Below, piece after piece: positions 23,985 to 35,619 of a DNA stretch of 64,000 nucleotides. The position numbers and the translations under genes are program-made. A model generated the notes under the pieces. The model was not told the origin of the DNA. It saw only the letters and a list, made by a program, of their open reading frames with translations, and made no database searches. This DNA is from Coptis chinensis. Taxonomy: Eukaryota; Streptophyta; Magnoliopsida; Ranunculales; Ranunculaceae. Position 1 is the stretch's first letter. Every line of letters begins with the position of its first letter. The stretch covers positions 63,991,001 to 64,055,000 of the forward strand of contig CM027384.1 of the NCBI GenBank assembly GCA_015680905.1, given 5' to 3'.

Positions 23985-24456
23985 TGTTAGTACCCTCCGT
24001 TCTCAAACCTGTCACTACAACACACGTGTCCAATCTGCCGAGTCTTATCTGCACAGCTCGTATATCACAAGGTCGTATTATGCCACAAGGATGTAGTTAT
24101 GACCCAGAACCAGGACATCCAAATACCAGATACAGGCATATATGGAAAGAATGGATCTGCAACGGTCATGAAGATCACTCAAAGCACCACATAAGGAGAC
24201 ATTTACTTTGTAACGATAGAAGTAATAGCGAATCATCAAGGGAGCACAAAATATGGATCTGCACTTAACAATAGTCTAGAGCAAATAAGGAAAGTTAGCT
24301 AAACACCTATAAATAGATAGAGATGAACTACGTAAGGCTTGATTCAGGGTAACCTAAGGAACCTAATATGCAGGAAACTCTTCTCCAAAGGAAGAGCACA
24401 ACCATTTCCATATAAATCTCAATCTTAGTTTGTAGGCAAAGCTACATACCAAAACA
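23985..24456 (+). repeat. Gypsy-1 5' LTR
   Basis: 472 bp, TGTTAG…AAAACA. A TATA-like CTATAAATAG lies at about 24307-24316. Partner: 53465-53937. Confidence 0.95.
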
Positions 24457-24457
24457 T

Positions 24458-24472
24458 TGGCGCCGTCTGCCG
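24458..24472 (+). promoter_or_regulatory. Gypsy-1 primer-binding site
   Basis: TGGCGCCGTCTGCCG starts one base after the 5' LTR. Its first nine bases fit the tRNA-Asp-type primer-binding sites common in Tat/Athila-like elements. The match is by eye. Confidence 0.7.
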
Positions 24473-24537
24473 ATTCGTTTCCTTGAGAAAAATGCCCACA
24501 CCATTTTCTCAATCCCACAAAACTTGGTAAAACCACC

Positions 24538-25346
24538 ATGGAAGAACAGCTCAAAGCTCTCGTAGATCAAGTGAAGCACCTCCAAGACTCATTTACCACG
24601 CTCCAGCAACAGAACCAAACTCTGCGCGAACAAACCACTTCCAACACCAACAACCTGGCTCCAGACGCCATTGAAAACAATGCAGTCACAGCTCTCACTA
24701 CAACCACCAATCAATGCCTTGACGACTTCGCCCAGCAGTTGGAGAAATCAAGCAAAAAAGCCAGCGCAGCCCAGATCGTCCAGAAAATGCTCAAGTCATA
24801 CAGAGCGTCACCATTCACCGCTAAAGTGAGGGACAAACAGCCTCCCACTGATTCATCCAGCCAAAGTTCCCAATGTACAATGGCAGCTCGTGCCGAGGCC
24901 AACACGTAGCTCGCTTAAGCCAAATCTTGACGCTCTACAGCGCTCCAGACTTTGACTACCTGAAATGTAGACTTTTTCCAGCCAGCCTAAAGGATAGAGC
25001 ATTAGACTACTTCTATACGCTAATGCCTAATTCAATCCACAAATTCGACAAGCTAGCCAAAACATTCACAACAGAGTTCGTCCATAACAGAAAGAAGCAA
25101 GCCGACCTAGACTTGTTGTTCCAGCTGAAGCAAGCACACGGCGAGACTATTCGCACTTTCTTAGGTCACTTCAGAAATGAATTGCTATCAATGGAGCTAG
25201 GCCTCAAGGATAGCTTTGCAACCTCGGCATTCACCAACGCCCTCCTAGACGATTCTGAACTAGCAGGGTCTCTCATACAGAATAAGCTAGATCACCTAGA
25301 CAACCTGTACCATAGAGTCGACAAGTACATGAAGTACGAAGAATAG
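24538..25346 (+). pseudogene. Gypsy-1 gag, frameshifted
   Basis: An ATG at 24538 opens a glutamine-rich coiled coil (MEEQLKALVDQVKHLQDSF) that runs to a stop at 24907. The gag core continues in another frame from about 24873 (LKCRLFPASLKDRALDYFYT, then DLLFQLKQAHGETIRTFLGH and FRNELLSMELGLKDS). This is the Retrotrans_gag pattern of plant Gypsy elements (FPxSLKGxAxxWF). The frame ends at 25344-25346, and gag-like CHFH residues follow near 25585. In an active element it makes the particle protein. Confidence 0.88.
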
Positions 25347-25859
25347 ATGGCCCAGCGTAAGGGCAAAGAAGTCCTCGCAGTAAGCGACAAAAGGGAACCC
25401 AAAGAAAGTAAGTAGTACTCAGGCAATAATAAAGTCACCAACTCCCAAAAGACATCTTACACCAAAAGAGAATTCTCCAACTTCTCCAGGACACCAAGTC
25501 ATATCCTAAAGAAAATAAAAACAACACCTTACTTCAAGCCCAACATCAACAAGGTCATAGAAGTCCCGAGACGCCCATACTGCCATTTTCACAAACTACA
25601 TCACCATGAGACAGACGAGTGTTGGAGTCTCAAACACTGCCTCCAAGATTTGGTTGAGGAGGGCATGCTGAAGGATTTTTTACCAGACAACGATCTAAGG
25701 CACAAATTAGATATGCAACAAACTCGTAATAGAAGTCGCAGTAAGGAACGACCTACCAGAAGAAAAAGCCGAAGCAGAATAGCATGACGGCCTAGGTCTG
25801 CAGAGCGTTCAAGGCACCACCACAGACACCAGCATTCGTCAGATTGTGAGGAGGAAAAA

Positions 25860-26320
25860 GTGATCCACATGATCACAGACAGCTCCAATGACGACACGAT
25901 TAGTTGTGAAAAGCGGAGACGCGTAAGAGCATTGCAAGAAATCTATCACCTTTCACATAAAGTTGAGATGATAGCTCCCACAAACTCTTATTCTGACATA
26001 ACAATATCATTCACTGAGGACGACCTCAAGAAAGTATACCTCCCTCACAAGAATGCACTAGTCGTGCATATGAAAATCAATGAATGGATAGTCAAGCGTG
26101 TTCTAATCGATCTAGGCAGTTCGTGAGACGTACTCTTCTACCAGATATACAAAGACATACATCTACCAGACTCAGTAATGATAGACTCGAACACGCCACT
26201 TTATGGATTTAGCAGAGAGCACACCGACACACTTGGAGACGTCATTCTCCCAGTCTCCATCAGTAAAAGAAGATATAGTCATGACATCCACTCGCTTTAG
26301 TGTAATCAATATCAAGTCAT
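25860..26320 (+). pseudogene. Gypsy-1 aspartic protease region
   Basis: The active-site strand reads IVKRVLIDLGSS followed by a stop, then DVLFYQIYKDIHLPDSVMID and PLYGFSREHTDTLG in the same frame. The catalytic Asp of the D(S/T/L)G motif is present. The next codon block has TGA where Ala or Cys is usual. The preceding basic and zinc-finger region has several stops. Confidence 0.8.
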
Positions 26321-26600
26321 CTTAGGGCGTAGATGGATTCACGATCGAGATCCAAGCGGTTGCAACAACCCTGCACCAAATCCTTCGGTTTCCCAAACCT
26401 TGAGGAATCATGGAACTCAGAAGCAACCAACTAGAAGCTCACCGATGCAATCAAGTTAGCACAGCAACCAAAGCCAAGCCTTAGGTCACCAATCCAAAGG
26501 ACGTCCTGAAGCCACAAGATCCTCAAGCCTCTAGCCCTCTAGCCCTCTAGCATTAGAGGAAGACAAGCCTAAGACCGAACCAGCAAAGGTTGAACTAGAA

Positions 26601-27115
26601 GAAAAAGTTAATTTGGGCACAGCTGATGATCTAAAATTTATATATGTAGGGGTTGATTTAGACCTGAAGCTCAAGGAGCAACTTGTCAAATTTTTATCTC
26701 TCAATAAAGATGTCTTCGCTTGGTCGTACATCGATATGCCAAGAATCGACCCTCAAGTCGCTTATCACAAACTACAAGTAGATCCAATAGTCAAACCAAT
26801 CAAACAACGACCTAGGAAACTAGCACTCAAATTTCAAAAGGCAATTAATGAAGAGATTGAAAATCTTAAAAAGATTGGTTTCATCAGAAAAGTCGAATAC
26901 CCGACTTGGTCACAAAGATGTTCAAAGACATGCTAGGGGACACTATGGAAGTCTACATAGATGATATTGTAGTCAAAAGCGCCAAGGCTGGCGACCACAT
27001 TTCCCACATACAAGACGCCTTTAGAAGATTGTGCCAGAACAAGATGAAGCTTAACCTAGCAAAGTGCGTATTTGGAGTAGCCTCAAGGAAATTCTTAGGC
27101 TACCTCGTCTCATAG
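26601..27115 (+). pseudogene. Gypsy-1 reverse transcriptase with the core deleted
   Basis: The N-terminal part (DVFAWSYIDMPRIDPQVAYH, RKLALKFQKAINEEIENLKK, FIRKVEYPTW) is joined almost directly to the later part (TKMFKDMLGDTMEVYIDDIV, then KSAKAGDHISHIQDAFRRL). The fingers/palm segment that should lie between PTW and the thumb side, about 100 or more residues with the first catalytic Asp, is missing. The YIDD catalytic motif remains. The deletion alone makes the element incapable of reverse transcription. Confidence 0.9.
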
Positions 27116-27116
27116 T

Positions 27117-28238
27117 GATGTATTAAAGCAAATCCAGATCAAATACGAGCTCTCCTTGACATGCTAGAACCAACCTCCAAACAACAAATATACAAGTTAT
27201 CCGGTATGGTCTCCGCCTTTAACAGATTTATCTCACGAACATCTGACAAATGCAAACCATTCCTTCAGATTCTGAAGAATGGCGCCATTCACATGGACAG
27301 AAGATTGCCACAAGGCTTTCAATGACCTAAAAACCTACTTATCAACCCCACCCATTCTGTCTAAGCCTAATGAAGGAGAAACACTGGGGCTTTACCTAGC
27401 AGCCTTCAACTTTTCCATAAGCTCAGTTTTTTTTCACGAAAACAAAGGAGTCGACAGGCCAGTCTACTTCACAAGTAGAACGTTGTCGGAGTCAGAGAAG
27501 CACTACTCCACAATTGAGAAAACGATGCTAGCCTTGTTGTACTCTTCCCGCAAATTTTGTCCATACTTCCAAACTCACGCAATTAAAGTTCCCACTGATG
27601 TACCCATCAAACAAGTGCACAATTCCAGCCATAAAATAGCTCACATAGCCAAATGGGCTGAGGAACTCGGTGAGTATCATATTGAGTTTGTTTCCAGAAC
27701 GTCTAGGAAAGGCCAGGTTGTAGCCGACTTTCTAGTCGATTTTCCTACCGAAAATGTCAACTGGGAACCCGACCCAGCTACCACCCTCCATCAATCTACC
27801 ATGTCAGACACCTGGAAATTACATGTTGATAGGGATTGCAATAACAAGGGCAGTGGACTGGGGGCTGTGTTAACCTCACCCGAAGGAGCCTAATTACAAA
27901 AATCCATCAAAATAGACTTCGTAACGTTCAACAACGAAGCGGAATACGAAGTATTGATCACAGGGCTCTGTATGGCAAAACAGTTACAAGTATACAAACT
28001 CAAAGCTTATAGTGACTCTCAGTTGATCATCAAGCAAGTGGCCAAAGAGTATGTGACAAATGGTGCAAACCTATCCAAATACCTACATGTCGTAGACGAT
28101 CTAGTTAGATCGTTCGACACATTCTCATTAGAACATATCCCAAGGGACGACAATAGACATGCGGACAGTTTAGCTTTCTTAGCCTCCAAAAGCATAGATG
28201 CATGCCCCAAAACAATCTACATCAATGTAATTGAATAG
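27117..28238 (+). pseudogene. Gypsy-1 RNase H regions (Ty3-type followed by second RNase H)
   Basis: The first part continues RT's thumb (NPDQIRALLDMLEPTSKQQI) and a Ty3-type RNase H (DCHKAFNDLKTYLSTPPILS, VDRPVYFTSRTLSESEKHYS). A linker VVADFLVDFPTE leads to a second RNase H with the acidic set HVDRD, NNEAEYE, YSDSQLI and DNRHADSLA. One stop interrupts it (27890-27892). Two RNase H domains in this order are characteristic of Tat-lineage Gypsy elements. Confidence 0.88.
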
Positions 28239-28248
28239 CCCGCCTACC

Positions 28249-28528
28249 AACATGCATGAGAGTATTAATAACCTCTCAGATCTCCAACTAACCTCAGAAG
28301 AAGAGATCGCACAATCATGAATAGGCCCATTCCTTAAATTCATTATGCATGGCGACATCCCAAGAAACACAAAAGCAGCTCATGCTATGTAATTTCGAGC
28401 TCACATATATAACAGTCATCAATGGAAGATTATTCCAAAAATTAGTAGGAGGACCCCACTTAAGGTGCATCACTCAACAAGAAGGCCTGCTAATCTTTGA
28501 TGAAATTCACAAAGGCAAATATGGAAAC
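28249..28528 (+). pseudogene. Gypsy-1 integrase, N-terminal part before the Gypsy-2 insertion
   Basis: The frame encodes FELTYITVINGRLFQKLVGG and then IFDEIHKGKYGN, the start of the HHCC zinc domain, and stops at the GAAAC duplication where Gypsy-2 begins. It continues at 40747. Confidence 0.85.
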
Positions 28529-29209
28529 TGTAGGGGAATTTTTTAGTATCCCCTGATCTTCCTCTGTGACTTGTGATTCAAAGCCTCTTTCTCGACAGAG
28601 AAGGGATGAGATGATTTAGAGTTCAGGGTTGAACCGCCTAGCGGCTGCCTACGTATCTCCTTGTTTATTTAGAAGAATCAAACCCTATTTTGCATAGTTC
28701 CTAAGAGTGAAATCCTATGGTTTATATAAGAAGAGCTTTAAGAGTCTTAGGATTAGGGTTCACCTCATCGCTTGTGAGTTCCCTTCCATCTTTGGACTCT
28801 GTCTTCCTATTAGGAATCTTCTCCGTATGGAAGTTTGAATCTAGATCGTATCTTATTAGAGGTAGGTTTCCTTGTTGATCATAATATCCCATATATATAT
28901 GATCATATCTAAAAGATAACTCTTAAAAATATATCATTACGATTTCTTCTTTATCATCAAAGATTGCCCTCTTCAGTTTCCTTTTGTTTAGGAACTGTCC
29001 ATACCAGTTCCTAACGACTTGGAGAACTGTTATGCTTAGAGGCAATTAATCAGGTGCCTAGCACATACTTACTAAACACTCGTGATAAACACGATATCAC
29101 TTATTCATAGAACTGATCTGATAGCTCTCGTCTCATTCTGGACATCTATAGTCCTGGATTATTTCCCTCTCACATGTCATTTAGTTAGTGATGGGAAATC
29201 CCCCCTACA
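28529..29209 (-). repeat. Gypsy-2 3' LTR
   Basis: 681 bp, TGTAGGGG…CCCCCTACA. The plus-strand GATGCCCCCTCTCG that follows is, on the element's strand, a purine-rich AGAGGGGGCATC, the expected polypurine tract. Confidence 0.93.
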
Positions 29210-29512
29210 GATGCCCCCTCTCGTGCCATATAGCTCGTGGGCGCTTGAAGGGACACTGCTTTTGGGCGCAAGAATCTTTTTCTTAAATAGTTGTCGGAAC
29301 TGCTTGTGGGCTCAACTAATTAATGCTTCTAAAAAGACGGCTCGAACAGACATGTCGTTTCCCAAAAAAGGTAATGATGGCAGTTCTATCTTGAAAAGAT
29401 TGGGCTAATCATAACCGTCCATCTTATCTGTATATAAAGGATCTGGTAAGAGAACCCTCATTATCAATTCTGCTACCTTTTTCCACATTAGGGTTTAACT
29501 AAAACTCCAATC
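29210..29512. other. Gypsy-2 spacer with polypurine tract and antisense leader
   Basis: Starts with the polypurine tract. Has TATATAAAGG near 29429-29438 on the plus strand, a possible TATA box for the antisense ORF that begins at 29513. Confidence 0.5.
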
Positions 29513-32192
29513 ATGAATCCCAACTGGTCCCTTATAAAATTTGGGGATCTTTCTTTCCTGGAACTAATTCGAGAGAAATTTCACATCCCTGCTGATATTG
29601 GTCTTGAGTGGGGGAGATTGTCTGATAAGTTGGCCTACAAGGAAGTAACGCTCATCACAATCGGTCAACTTAGGGTCGAACTCACCCTTCCCCTCCACCC
29701 ACTGTTAAGAGAATGTCTGATCCACTTCAATTTTGCTCTAGGTCAAGCAGCACCCCTGTTCTATAGAACTGTCATGTATTCTGTCATACTAGCAAAGAAA
29801 CATGGATTCGTTCTGAATCATTGGGTATTTGGGTATTTTTATGAGGTCTGCCGTATTCGGGACCAATCTTACTACTACCTTATGACTAGAGACAAGAATT
29901 CTCTTATCGTCTTTTTCAAGAGGAAGCAGAGTGATGAAGGTTGGGTTGATCACCATCTTCGAGTGTTGGGTGATGCGTGGGACGTTCGTCCTTCTGATGC
30001 TGATGGTGAGCCAATGGGGATTTCTGTTCCCAGAAAACACACTCATGCTCCGACCAGTAATTCTATTTTCTCATGAATTTTACAATCATTATAAGAGTTT
30101 TTTGACTAAGTTCCTTTGCTATTATTCCTTAGATAACTCTTACCCCTGGAACCAATTAACTACAACTGATGCTGCTATGGTGGATTTTATCATGAATATC
30201 CCCAAGGATTAGAGGATGCCCTGGGTGATAGTTCCTGACCACACCCGTCTCTTTGAATATTTCAACATGTCTGCTGAAGAATTGCTGACACTTGCCCCCA
30301 GCTTTTCCCTTTTAGGATAAATAAAATGAATAATGGGCGCACAGTACTTCCACTCCTGTGGATCAGAATGCTGGTCTTCTCCCTCCTCCAGTTCAGGATG
30401 AATCCTCTTTGAGTACTAGAAGGAGAGGAAGTTGTAAAGAGAAGAGTTATGTGGCAAACTCCAATGATGCTGCGACATCGGGTTTAGTTCAGGAGCCCGA
30501 TGTCAGTGATGATTGTGTGATCACTGGCGGGAGGGGCCTTGAACTACCTCATGAACTTCTAGCTGCTAGCAATTTTAAGAGGGAAGTACATGCGTCCAAT
30601 CGTTCAAAGTTGAAGAGAGATGATCCTGCTCTTGCTTCTGAGGTTGCCCCATCAGGTAAAAGAATGAAATTTTGCCTTCTATCTGTGGATGAAGAAACAC
30701 TTTTCAAGGTTCCTGTGTCTATTCCCCATTCTGGTAAGTCTTTTTAGAAAGTAGTTATACCCCTTCCAGTTCCAGACCCTCCCATAGGTTCTGAACAGGC
30801 TGGTGACTTTGTACCTTTGACTATTGATCCTTCCCTCCCCGATGACTGAAAGGGGAAGGGTGTTGCTGAGACAACTGTTGTAACTGTTGCTTTCCACCCT
30901 CATCAATTTGGAGATAGGAGGGGGGGTGAGTAACGACATTCCATTCTCACCACAATCTCCAGATTCTCCTGAAAGGGAGATGATCATGGAGATGAGGTGT
31001 TGGGGCCGAATTGTTGAGCTTACCGTCACCAAAAAACACTCAGTTAATGATGTTGATATCGCGCTTGGAGTTCTGGAAGCTGCGTGACTTCCTATTGATA
31101 AAGTTGAAGCCAACATGGCTGGTAGTCTGGATCTGTCATTTCATAGATCTGCTGTTTATCTTGCCAAGGTAAGACTTTCTTCTCTGTGCAATGTTTTGTT
31201 TATCTCATTGTGTTACTTACACATCCTGTATTCTTTTTCAGTTAGTGAATAACTTCTTGGCTATGAAAGAACAAATCTTTGCGACCTCAGCCAGTACAGC
31301 TGCCGATGACATGGCCACTGGCGAGCTGAACTGGGCAAGAGAGGCTGCCGAGAAAAGGGCAGAGGAACTGCAAACCCAGGTAGACCAACTTTTGGTTAGA
31401 GAAAAGAAGTCAGATGCTAGTTTCAGGAACATGAGAGAAACGATTGCCAACCTCCGAAACTTTCTAAACAAAGCCCAAAGGGGAGCTATCGAGGCTGCTT
31501 TTTGGAAAGTAAAATTCTTGGAACTGCATTCCCAATTCACCACTCTACAAGAAAAGTATGACCAAGTCCAAGTGGAGCTTCACCGTAGGAATACTGAAGT
31601 GAGAACCCTTGGCCAAGCCATTACTCATGCAAATGAAGTCATGTCAGGCTATGAGAGGGCTCTTAAGGGGAAGTGTCTACATTCTGAAAAGAAAACTGGT
31701 GATCTCTTGGCAGAGACCTCTGAGTTCTATTCCAAGGTGGTCCAGGAGGTAAAGAAGAGGTCAGCTAAGAATGCTATTCGTTTTGCTCTGAGAGTACTTG
31801 ATGTTTCTAAAGATTCCTTCAATGTAGCCAGACAAGTTAAGTTTGAGGCAGCAATTGAGGCTACTGGGTATGTTTCTCAGGTGGATGATCAGGGGCGGGT
31901 GACCAACCTTTTTATCTTGTTTCCTGACCTTAATACCAGTATCTCAGCGATTCAGAATGAACTTATGTCCGATGCCTCCTCATCCTCTGAAGAAGATACC
32001 GATGATGACATGCCTCCCGTTCAACTTCCTTTTTTACATGTGCCCATTTCAGGTGAGTGTTATGTTCAGCCTTCAACTGTTCTAGCCAGTCCAACCACAC
32101 AGTCAGGTCCAGGAGTTCTTGATGCTAGTGCAACAGCAAGACCTGATGCTGAACCAAAGTTTGATTCTACCCCTGCTCAACAGGCTAAGTAA
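29513..32192 (+). pseudogene. Gypsy-2 antisense extra ORF (Transposase_28 'putative gypsy type transposon' family), multi-exon, decayed
   Basis: It runs opposite to gag-pol, between integrase and 3' LTR. The first part (29513-30076) contains RVELTLPLHPLLRECLIHFN and LGQAAPLFYRTVMYSVILA, the motif of the family catalogued as putative gypsy type transposon (PF04195). A frameshift near 30030 leads to YPWNQLTTTDAAMVDFIMNI. A middle part (30358-31087) is Ser/Pro-rich with frame breaks. The last exon, after a clean intron 31169-31241 (GTAAGA…TTTCAG), encodes a long coiled coil (ELNWAREAAEKRAEELQTQV to about 31700) and an acidic Ser/Glu tail (SSSSEEDTDDDMPP), ending at 32190-32192. The domain is known from Tat-like elements, where its function is not established. 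Gypsy-1 has a counterpart. Confidence 0.8.
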
Positions 32193-33060
32193 AGACTTAG
32201 CTATTTAGTTCATGATTCAGAAAATATTTATTTTGAAACAATTTTTCTATGGGTCTATAATATTGAGCTATGTTGCTCACATACTATTTACTTACTGAGC
32301 TCTATAGCTCTTCTAGTTTATGCATGCATTTAAAACATTCTATGTTATATAACATATAATGACATGAACTATTATGCATATTCTACCCCTGATGCCCCCA
32401 AAGTTCATTTGGATCAACCATAGGTGACCATAATAGGCTAAACAGGTTAAAATGAGGTATAACTAGAATCTGATCAGGATATCATGGGGGCTATCCAAGT
32501 TTAACCGTAACTAAAAGTTCGATCATAATAGAGAAACATCGTCACATAGGAGCCATGTGTCTATACTAAGGTACCTAGGTGCCTTGAGCATAACACTGTG
32601 TTTAATAACGATAGGTCCTGTCTATTTAAAACATAGATAGGTTATCGCCAGAACAACAGTGGGGGAGTCTTCTTTAGCGCAATCATGTTGATATAATTTC
32701 AGGCCAATGATTACGTTCTAGGATCTAGATCCAACCCAGATCTTCCCAGTAACCCCTATTTGTGATGTTATGAAAGCTCAAGGAACTGGGATACAATTCG
32801 GGCTCTCAAGAACACTATCTCTGGTTCCAAGTCAAATTGGCATATAGTTTACTGAATAATTAGTGTGGTTAGATTTCCTAAAAGCTTAACCCATCGAGGA
32901 TAATCTCAGTCTGAAAGAACTAGCGTACAGTTCAGGCTGCATAAGGATGAGAAAGGAACTGGCATACAACTCAACTTCCCCAAACTTAGTATCACTGGTT
33001 TGAAAGCAAATTGGTATATAATATTCTTAAACAGATAGTGAGAACATAATTCCCTAAAAG
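32193..33060. other. Gypsy-2 non-coding spacer between integrase and antisense ORF
   Basis: Two diverged copies of a block containing CCTAAAAGCTTA(A/G)(C/T)CCAT and GGCATA/GGTATATAAT lie near 32830-32900 and 33005-33075, so the spacer has an internal tandem repeat. No coding sequence is recognised. Confidence 0.5.
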
Positions 33061-33061
33061 C

Positions 33062-34649
33062 TTAGTCCATTGTGGTTAATAAATAAAGAGTTGGCGCAAG
33101 GAATAAATTCACTTGCCAAGTGAGGAACTTTATTAATAACTGGAGAGAATAAACAATGCATAAAGAAGCATGAAAGAACAATTTACTGATAGTACTTGCG
33201 AAGGTGCTATGTGTTCCATGGTTTGACAAGAACGTCCTCTTCAATAGTACATAAATAGTAAAAACCAGTTCAGGCAACCTTGTCGATGATGTATGGTCTT
33301 TCCCAGTTGGGCCCAAGCGTTATGCTCTGGGATCTCATGCAGAACCAAATCGCCAGATTTGAAAGCTCAAATTTGGACACTCTTGTCATATGATCTTTTC
33401 AGAATCTACTGGTTAGCAACCAAACACAATGCGGTGCCTTCTTGCTTTTCATCCAGGAGATCCATTTCTTTGCATAACAATTCCTCATTGTCCAGGGTGT
33501 GCACAACGTCTGATTTCTGAGTGGGAGCTATCGGCTCAGGAGGTATGACAGCTTCAGTTCCGTAGGTCAGTGAAAATGGGGACTCACCAGTCGATCATCT
33601 AGGTATAGTTTGGCATGTCCATAGGACCTTAGGTAGTTCCTCAACCCATAAACCCTTTGCGTCATCTGATTTGCGCTACATGTTATCCAAAAAAACTTAT
33701 TAGAGGCCTCATCCTGGCTATTACATGGTGGATTCCTTGGAGTTTAGAAAACATGGGTCATGTGTAACTCTTCATAGAGTTCCTCGACCAGTCTTCTAGT
33801 GAATTGTTGCGAATTATTTGAGTTGATGACTTTGGGTATGCCAAACCTACAAACAATGTTGTTCCAAATGAACTTTCTGACGTCTTGTTCTCGAATAAAG
33901 ACGAGGAGAACTACTTCTATCCACTTGGTGAAGTAGTCCATCATGACTAGTAAGAATTTGACATTGCCAGGAGCGGTTGGTAAAGGTCCCACAATGTCAG
34001 TTCCCCACTGTGCGAATGGCCATGGGTTGGCCAATGGGTGCAGCTCTGTCACTAGAGTATGGATAAGTGGAGCATGTCACTGGCACTTTTCACATTTGTA
34101 GGCAAAAATTTGTGCATCCTTTTGCATGTAAGGCCAAAAGTACCCTTGCCTTAGGATCTTGAAAGCGAGTGTTCTGCCCCCAATGTGGTTGCCACGAATT
34201 CCTTTGTGAACCTCCCGCATGACCTTTTTAGCGAGGTCTAGGGAGAGACATCGGAGATGAGATCCCAGGAAGGACTTATTGTAAAGATCATCTCTAATGA
34301 GGGTGAATCTTGCTACCTTTGCTAGCAGATGCCTTGCTATGTTCTTATCCTCTGGGAGTGTCCCGTCCTTGAGGTAAGACTTGTATGGATCCATCCAGTT
34401 TGGTGTGGTGGCTGGAATAACACAAACTATTATAACAGTGGAAACCTGGAACTCTATACAGATGGAGCGAGACTCACTGTTGCCCAACATTGAGGCAACA
34501 TATGCCAAAGCATCTGCATGTCGATTTTCTGATCGAGGCAGCTGATAAAACTTGATATTCTTGAACTTGCTCTGAAAACCTCTTACCAGTTCCAGGTATT
34601 TAGCCATTCGTTCATCTCTGGCCTCGTAACCTCTATCAACTTGAGTCAC
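33062..34649 (-). pseudogene. Gypsy-2 integrase, broken
   Basis: On the minus strand: an HHCC zinc domain (REVHKGIRGNHIGG … KCEKCQ, 34077-34250), then the core (WPFAQWGTDIVGPLPTAPGN with the first catalytic Asp; VINSNNSQQF where ISDNGxQF is usual, so the second catalytic Asp is replaced by Asn). The third acidic residue is probably in CNSQDEASNK near 33700. The C-terminal region is readable with stops down to about 33070 (YGTEAVIPPEPIAP, GDLVLHEIPEHNAWAQLGK). Stops at 34053-34076 and beyond break the frame. Confidence 0.88.
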
Positions 34650-35604
34650 TAGAAACTGTGAGGTGTGTTAAGCCCAGGTCGAGAGCCATTGTGAGGCCAG
34701 CAAATGTTGCCTCATACTCTACTTCATTGTTAGAGGCATTCCAATCTAATAGGATGGATTTCTCTAGTCGCATGCTGTTAGGAGTAACTAACACAGCTCT
34801 AACTCCGTCGCCTTTGCCATTTGAAGATCCATCCACAAACAGTCACCATCCGGAGCGCGGCTCCCAAGGGCCTGGATGGGTATTTGGAGATTCAGGCAAG
34901 ATGCCATCATCTAAACTGGGGGTGGTTGAGTCGTACCCCGTGTAGGTCATTGGGAAATCTCCTAAGAATTCTGCTAATGCCTAACCCTTCTCTGAGATTC
35001 GTGGGACGTAGATTATATCATACTCTAACAATTGCACAGACCATTTAGCTAACCTTCCTTACCTGTTTGGCCTTTCTAGAACTGATCATAACTGGTATTC
35101 TGTGATTACTCTAATAGTATGGAATTGGAAATATGGTCATAATTTCTCTGCTATGAAAACATGGGCTAAAGCGACTCTTTCGAGTTTAGGGTACCTTGTT
35201 TCTGCCAGTAGGAGCGTTCGACTCAAGAAATACACAGGTTTTTCAACCTTCTTTTCATCCACATGTATCAATACTAAACTGATACCGTAGTCATATGAAG
35301 AGAGATAAAGACCCAACACTTCCCACTCAACTGGTTTGGAAAGGATTAGTGGTGCTCCCAGGTACGTTGAGTTGATCGAATGCTTTTTGGCATTTTTCTG
35401 TCCATGCAAATGAGGCATTTTTTTTTGCAGTAATTGAAATAGAGGTTTGCACTTATCTGAACTCTTGGAGATGAACCTGTTCAGAGCTATTAACCTGCCT
35501 ATAACTTTTTGAACCTCTTTCATGTTTTTAGGTGAAGACATTTCTATGAGCGCCCGGATCTGATCTGGGTTTGCCTCGATTCCTCGCTTAGTAACCAGAT
35601 ACAC
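34500..35604 (-). pseudogene. Gypsy-2 RNase H regions
   Basis: 35604-35137 gives the RT thumb and Ty3-type RNase H (GIEANPDQIRALIEMSSPKN, GLYLSSYDYGISLVLIHVDE, KPVYFLSRTLLLAETRYPKL). 34836-34500 gives the second RNase H with MDGSSNGKGDGV, NNEVEYEATFAGL, VSSDSS and ENRHADALAYVAS, in two frames. The same dual arrangement is seen in Gypsy-1. Confidence 0.87.
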
Positions 35605-35619
35605 TAAAAACTTCCCCGA

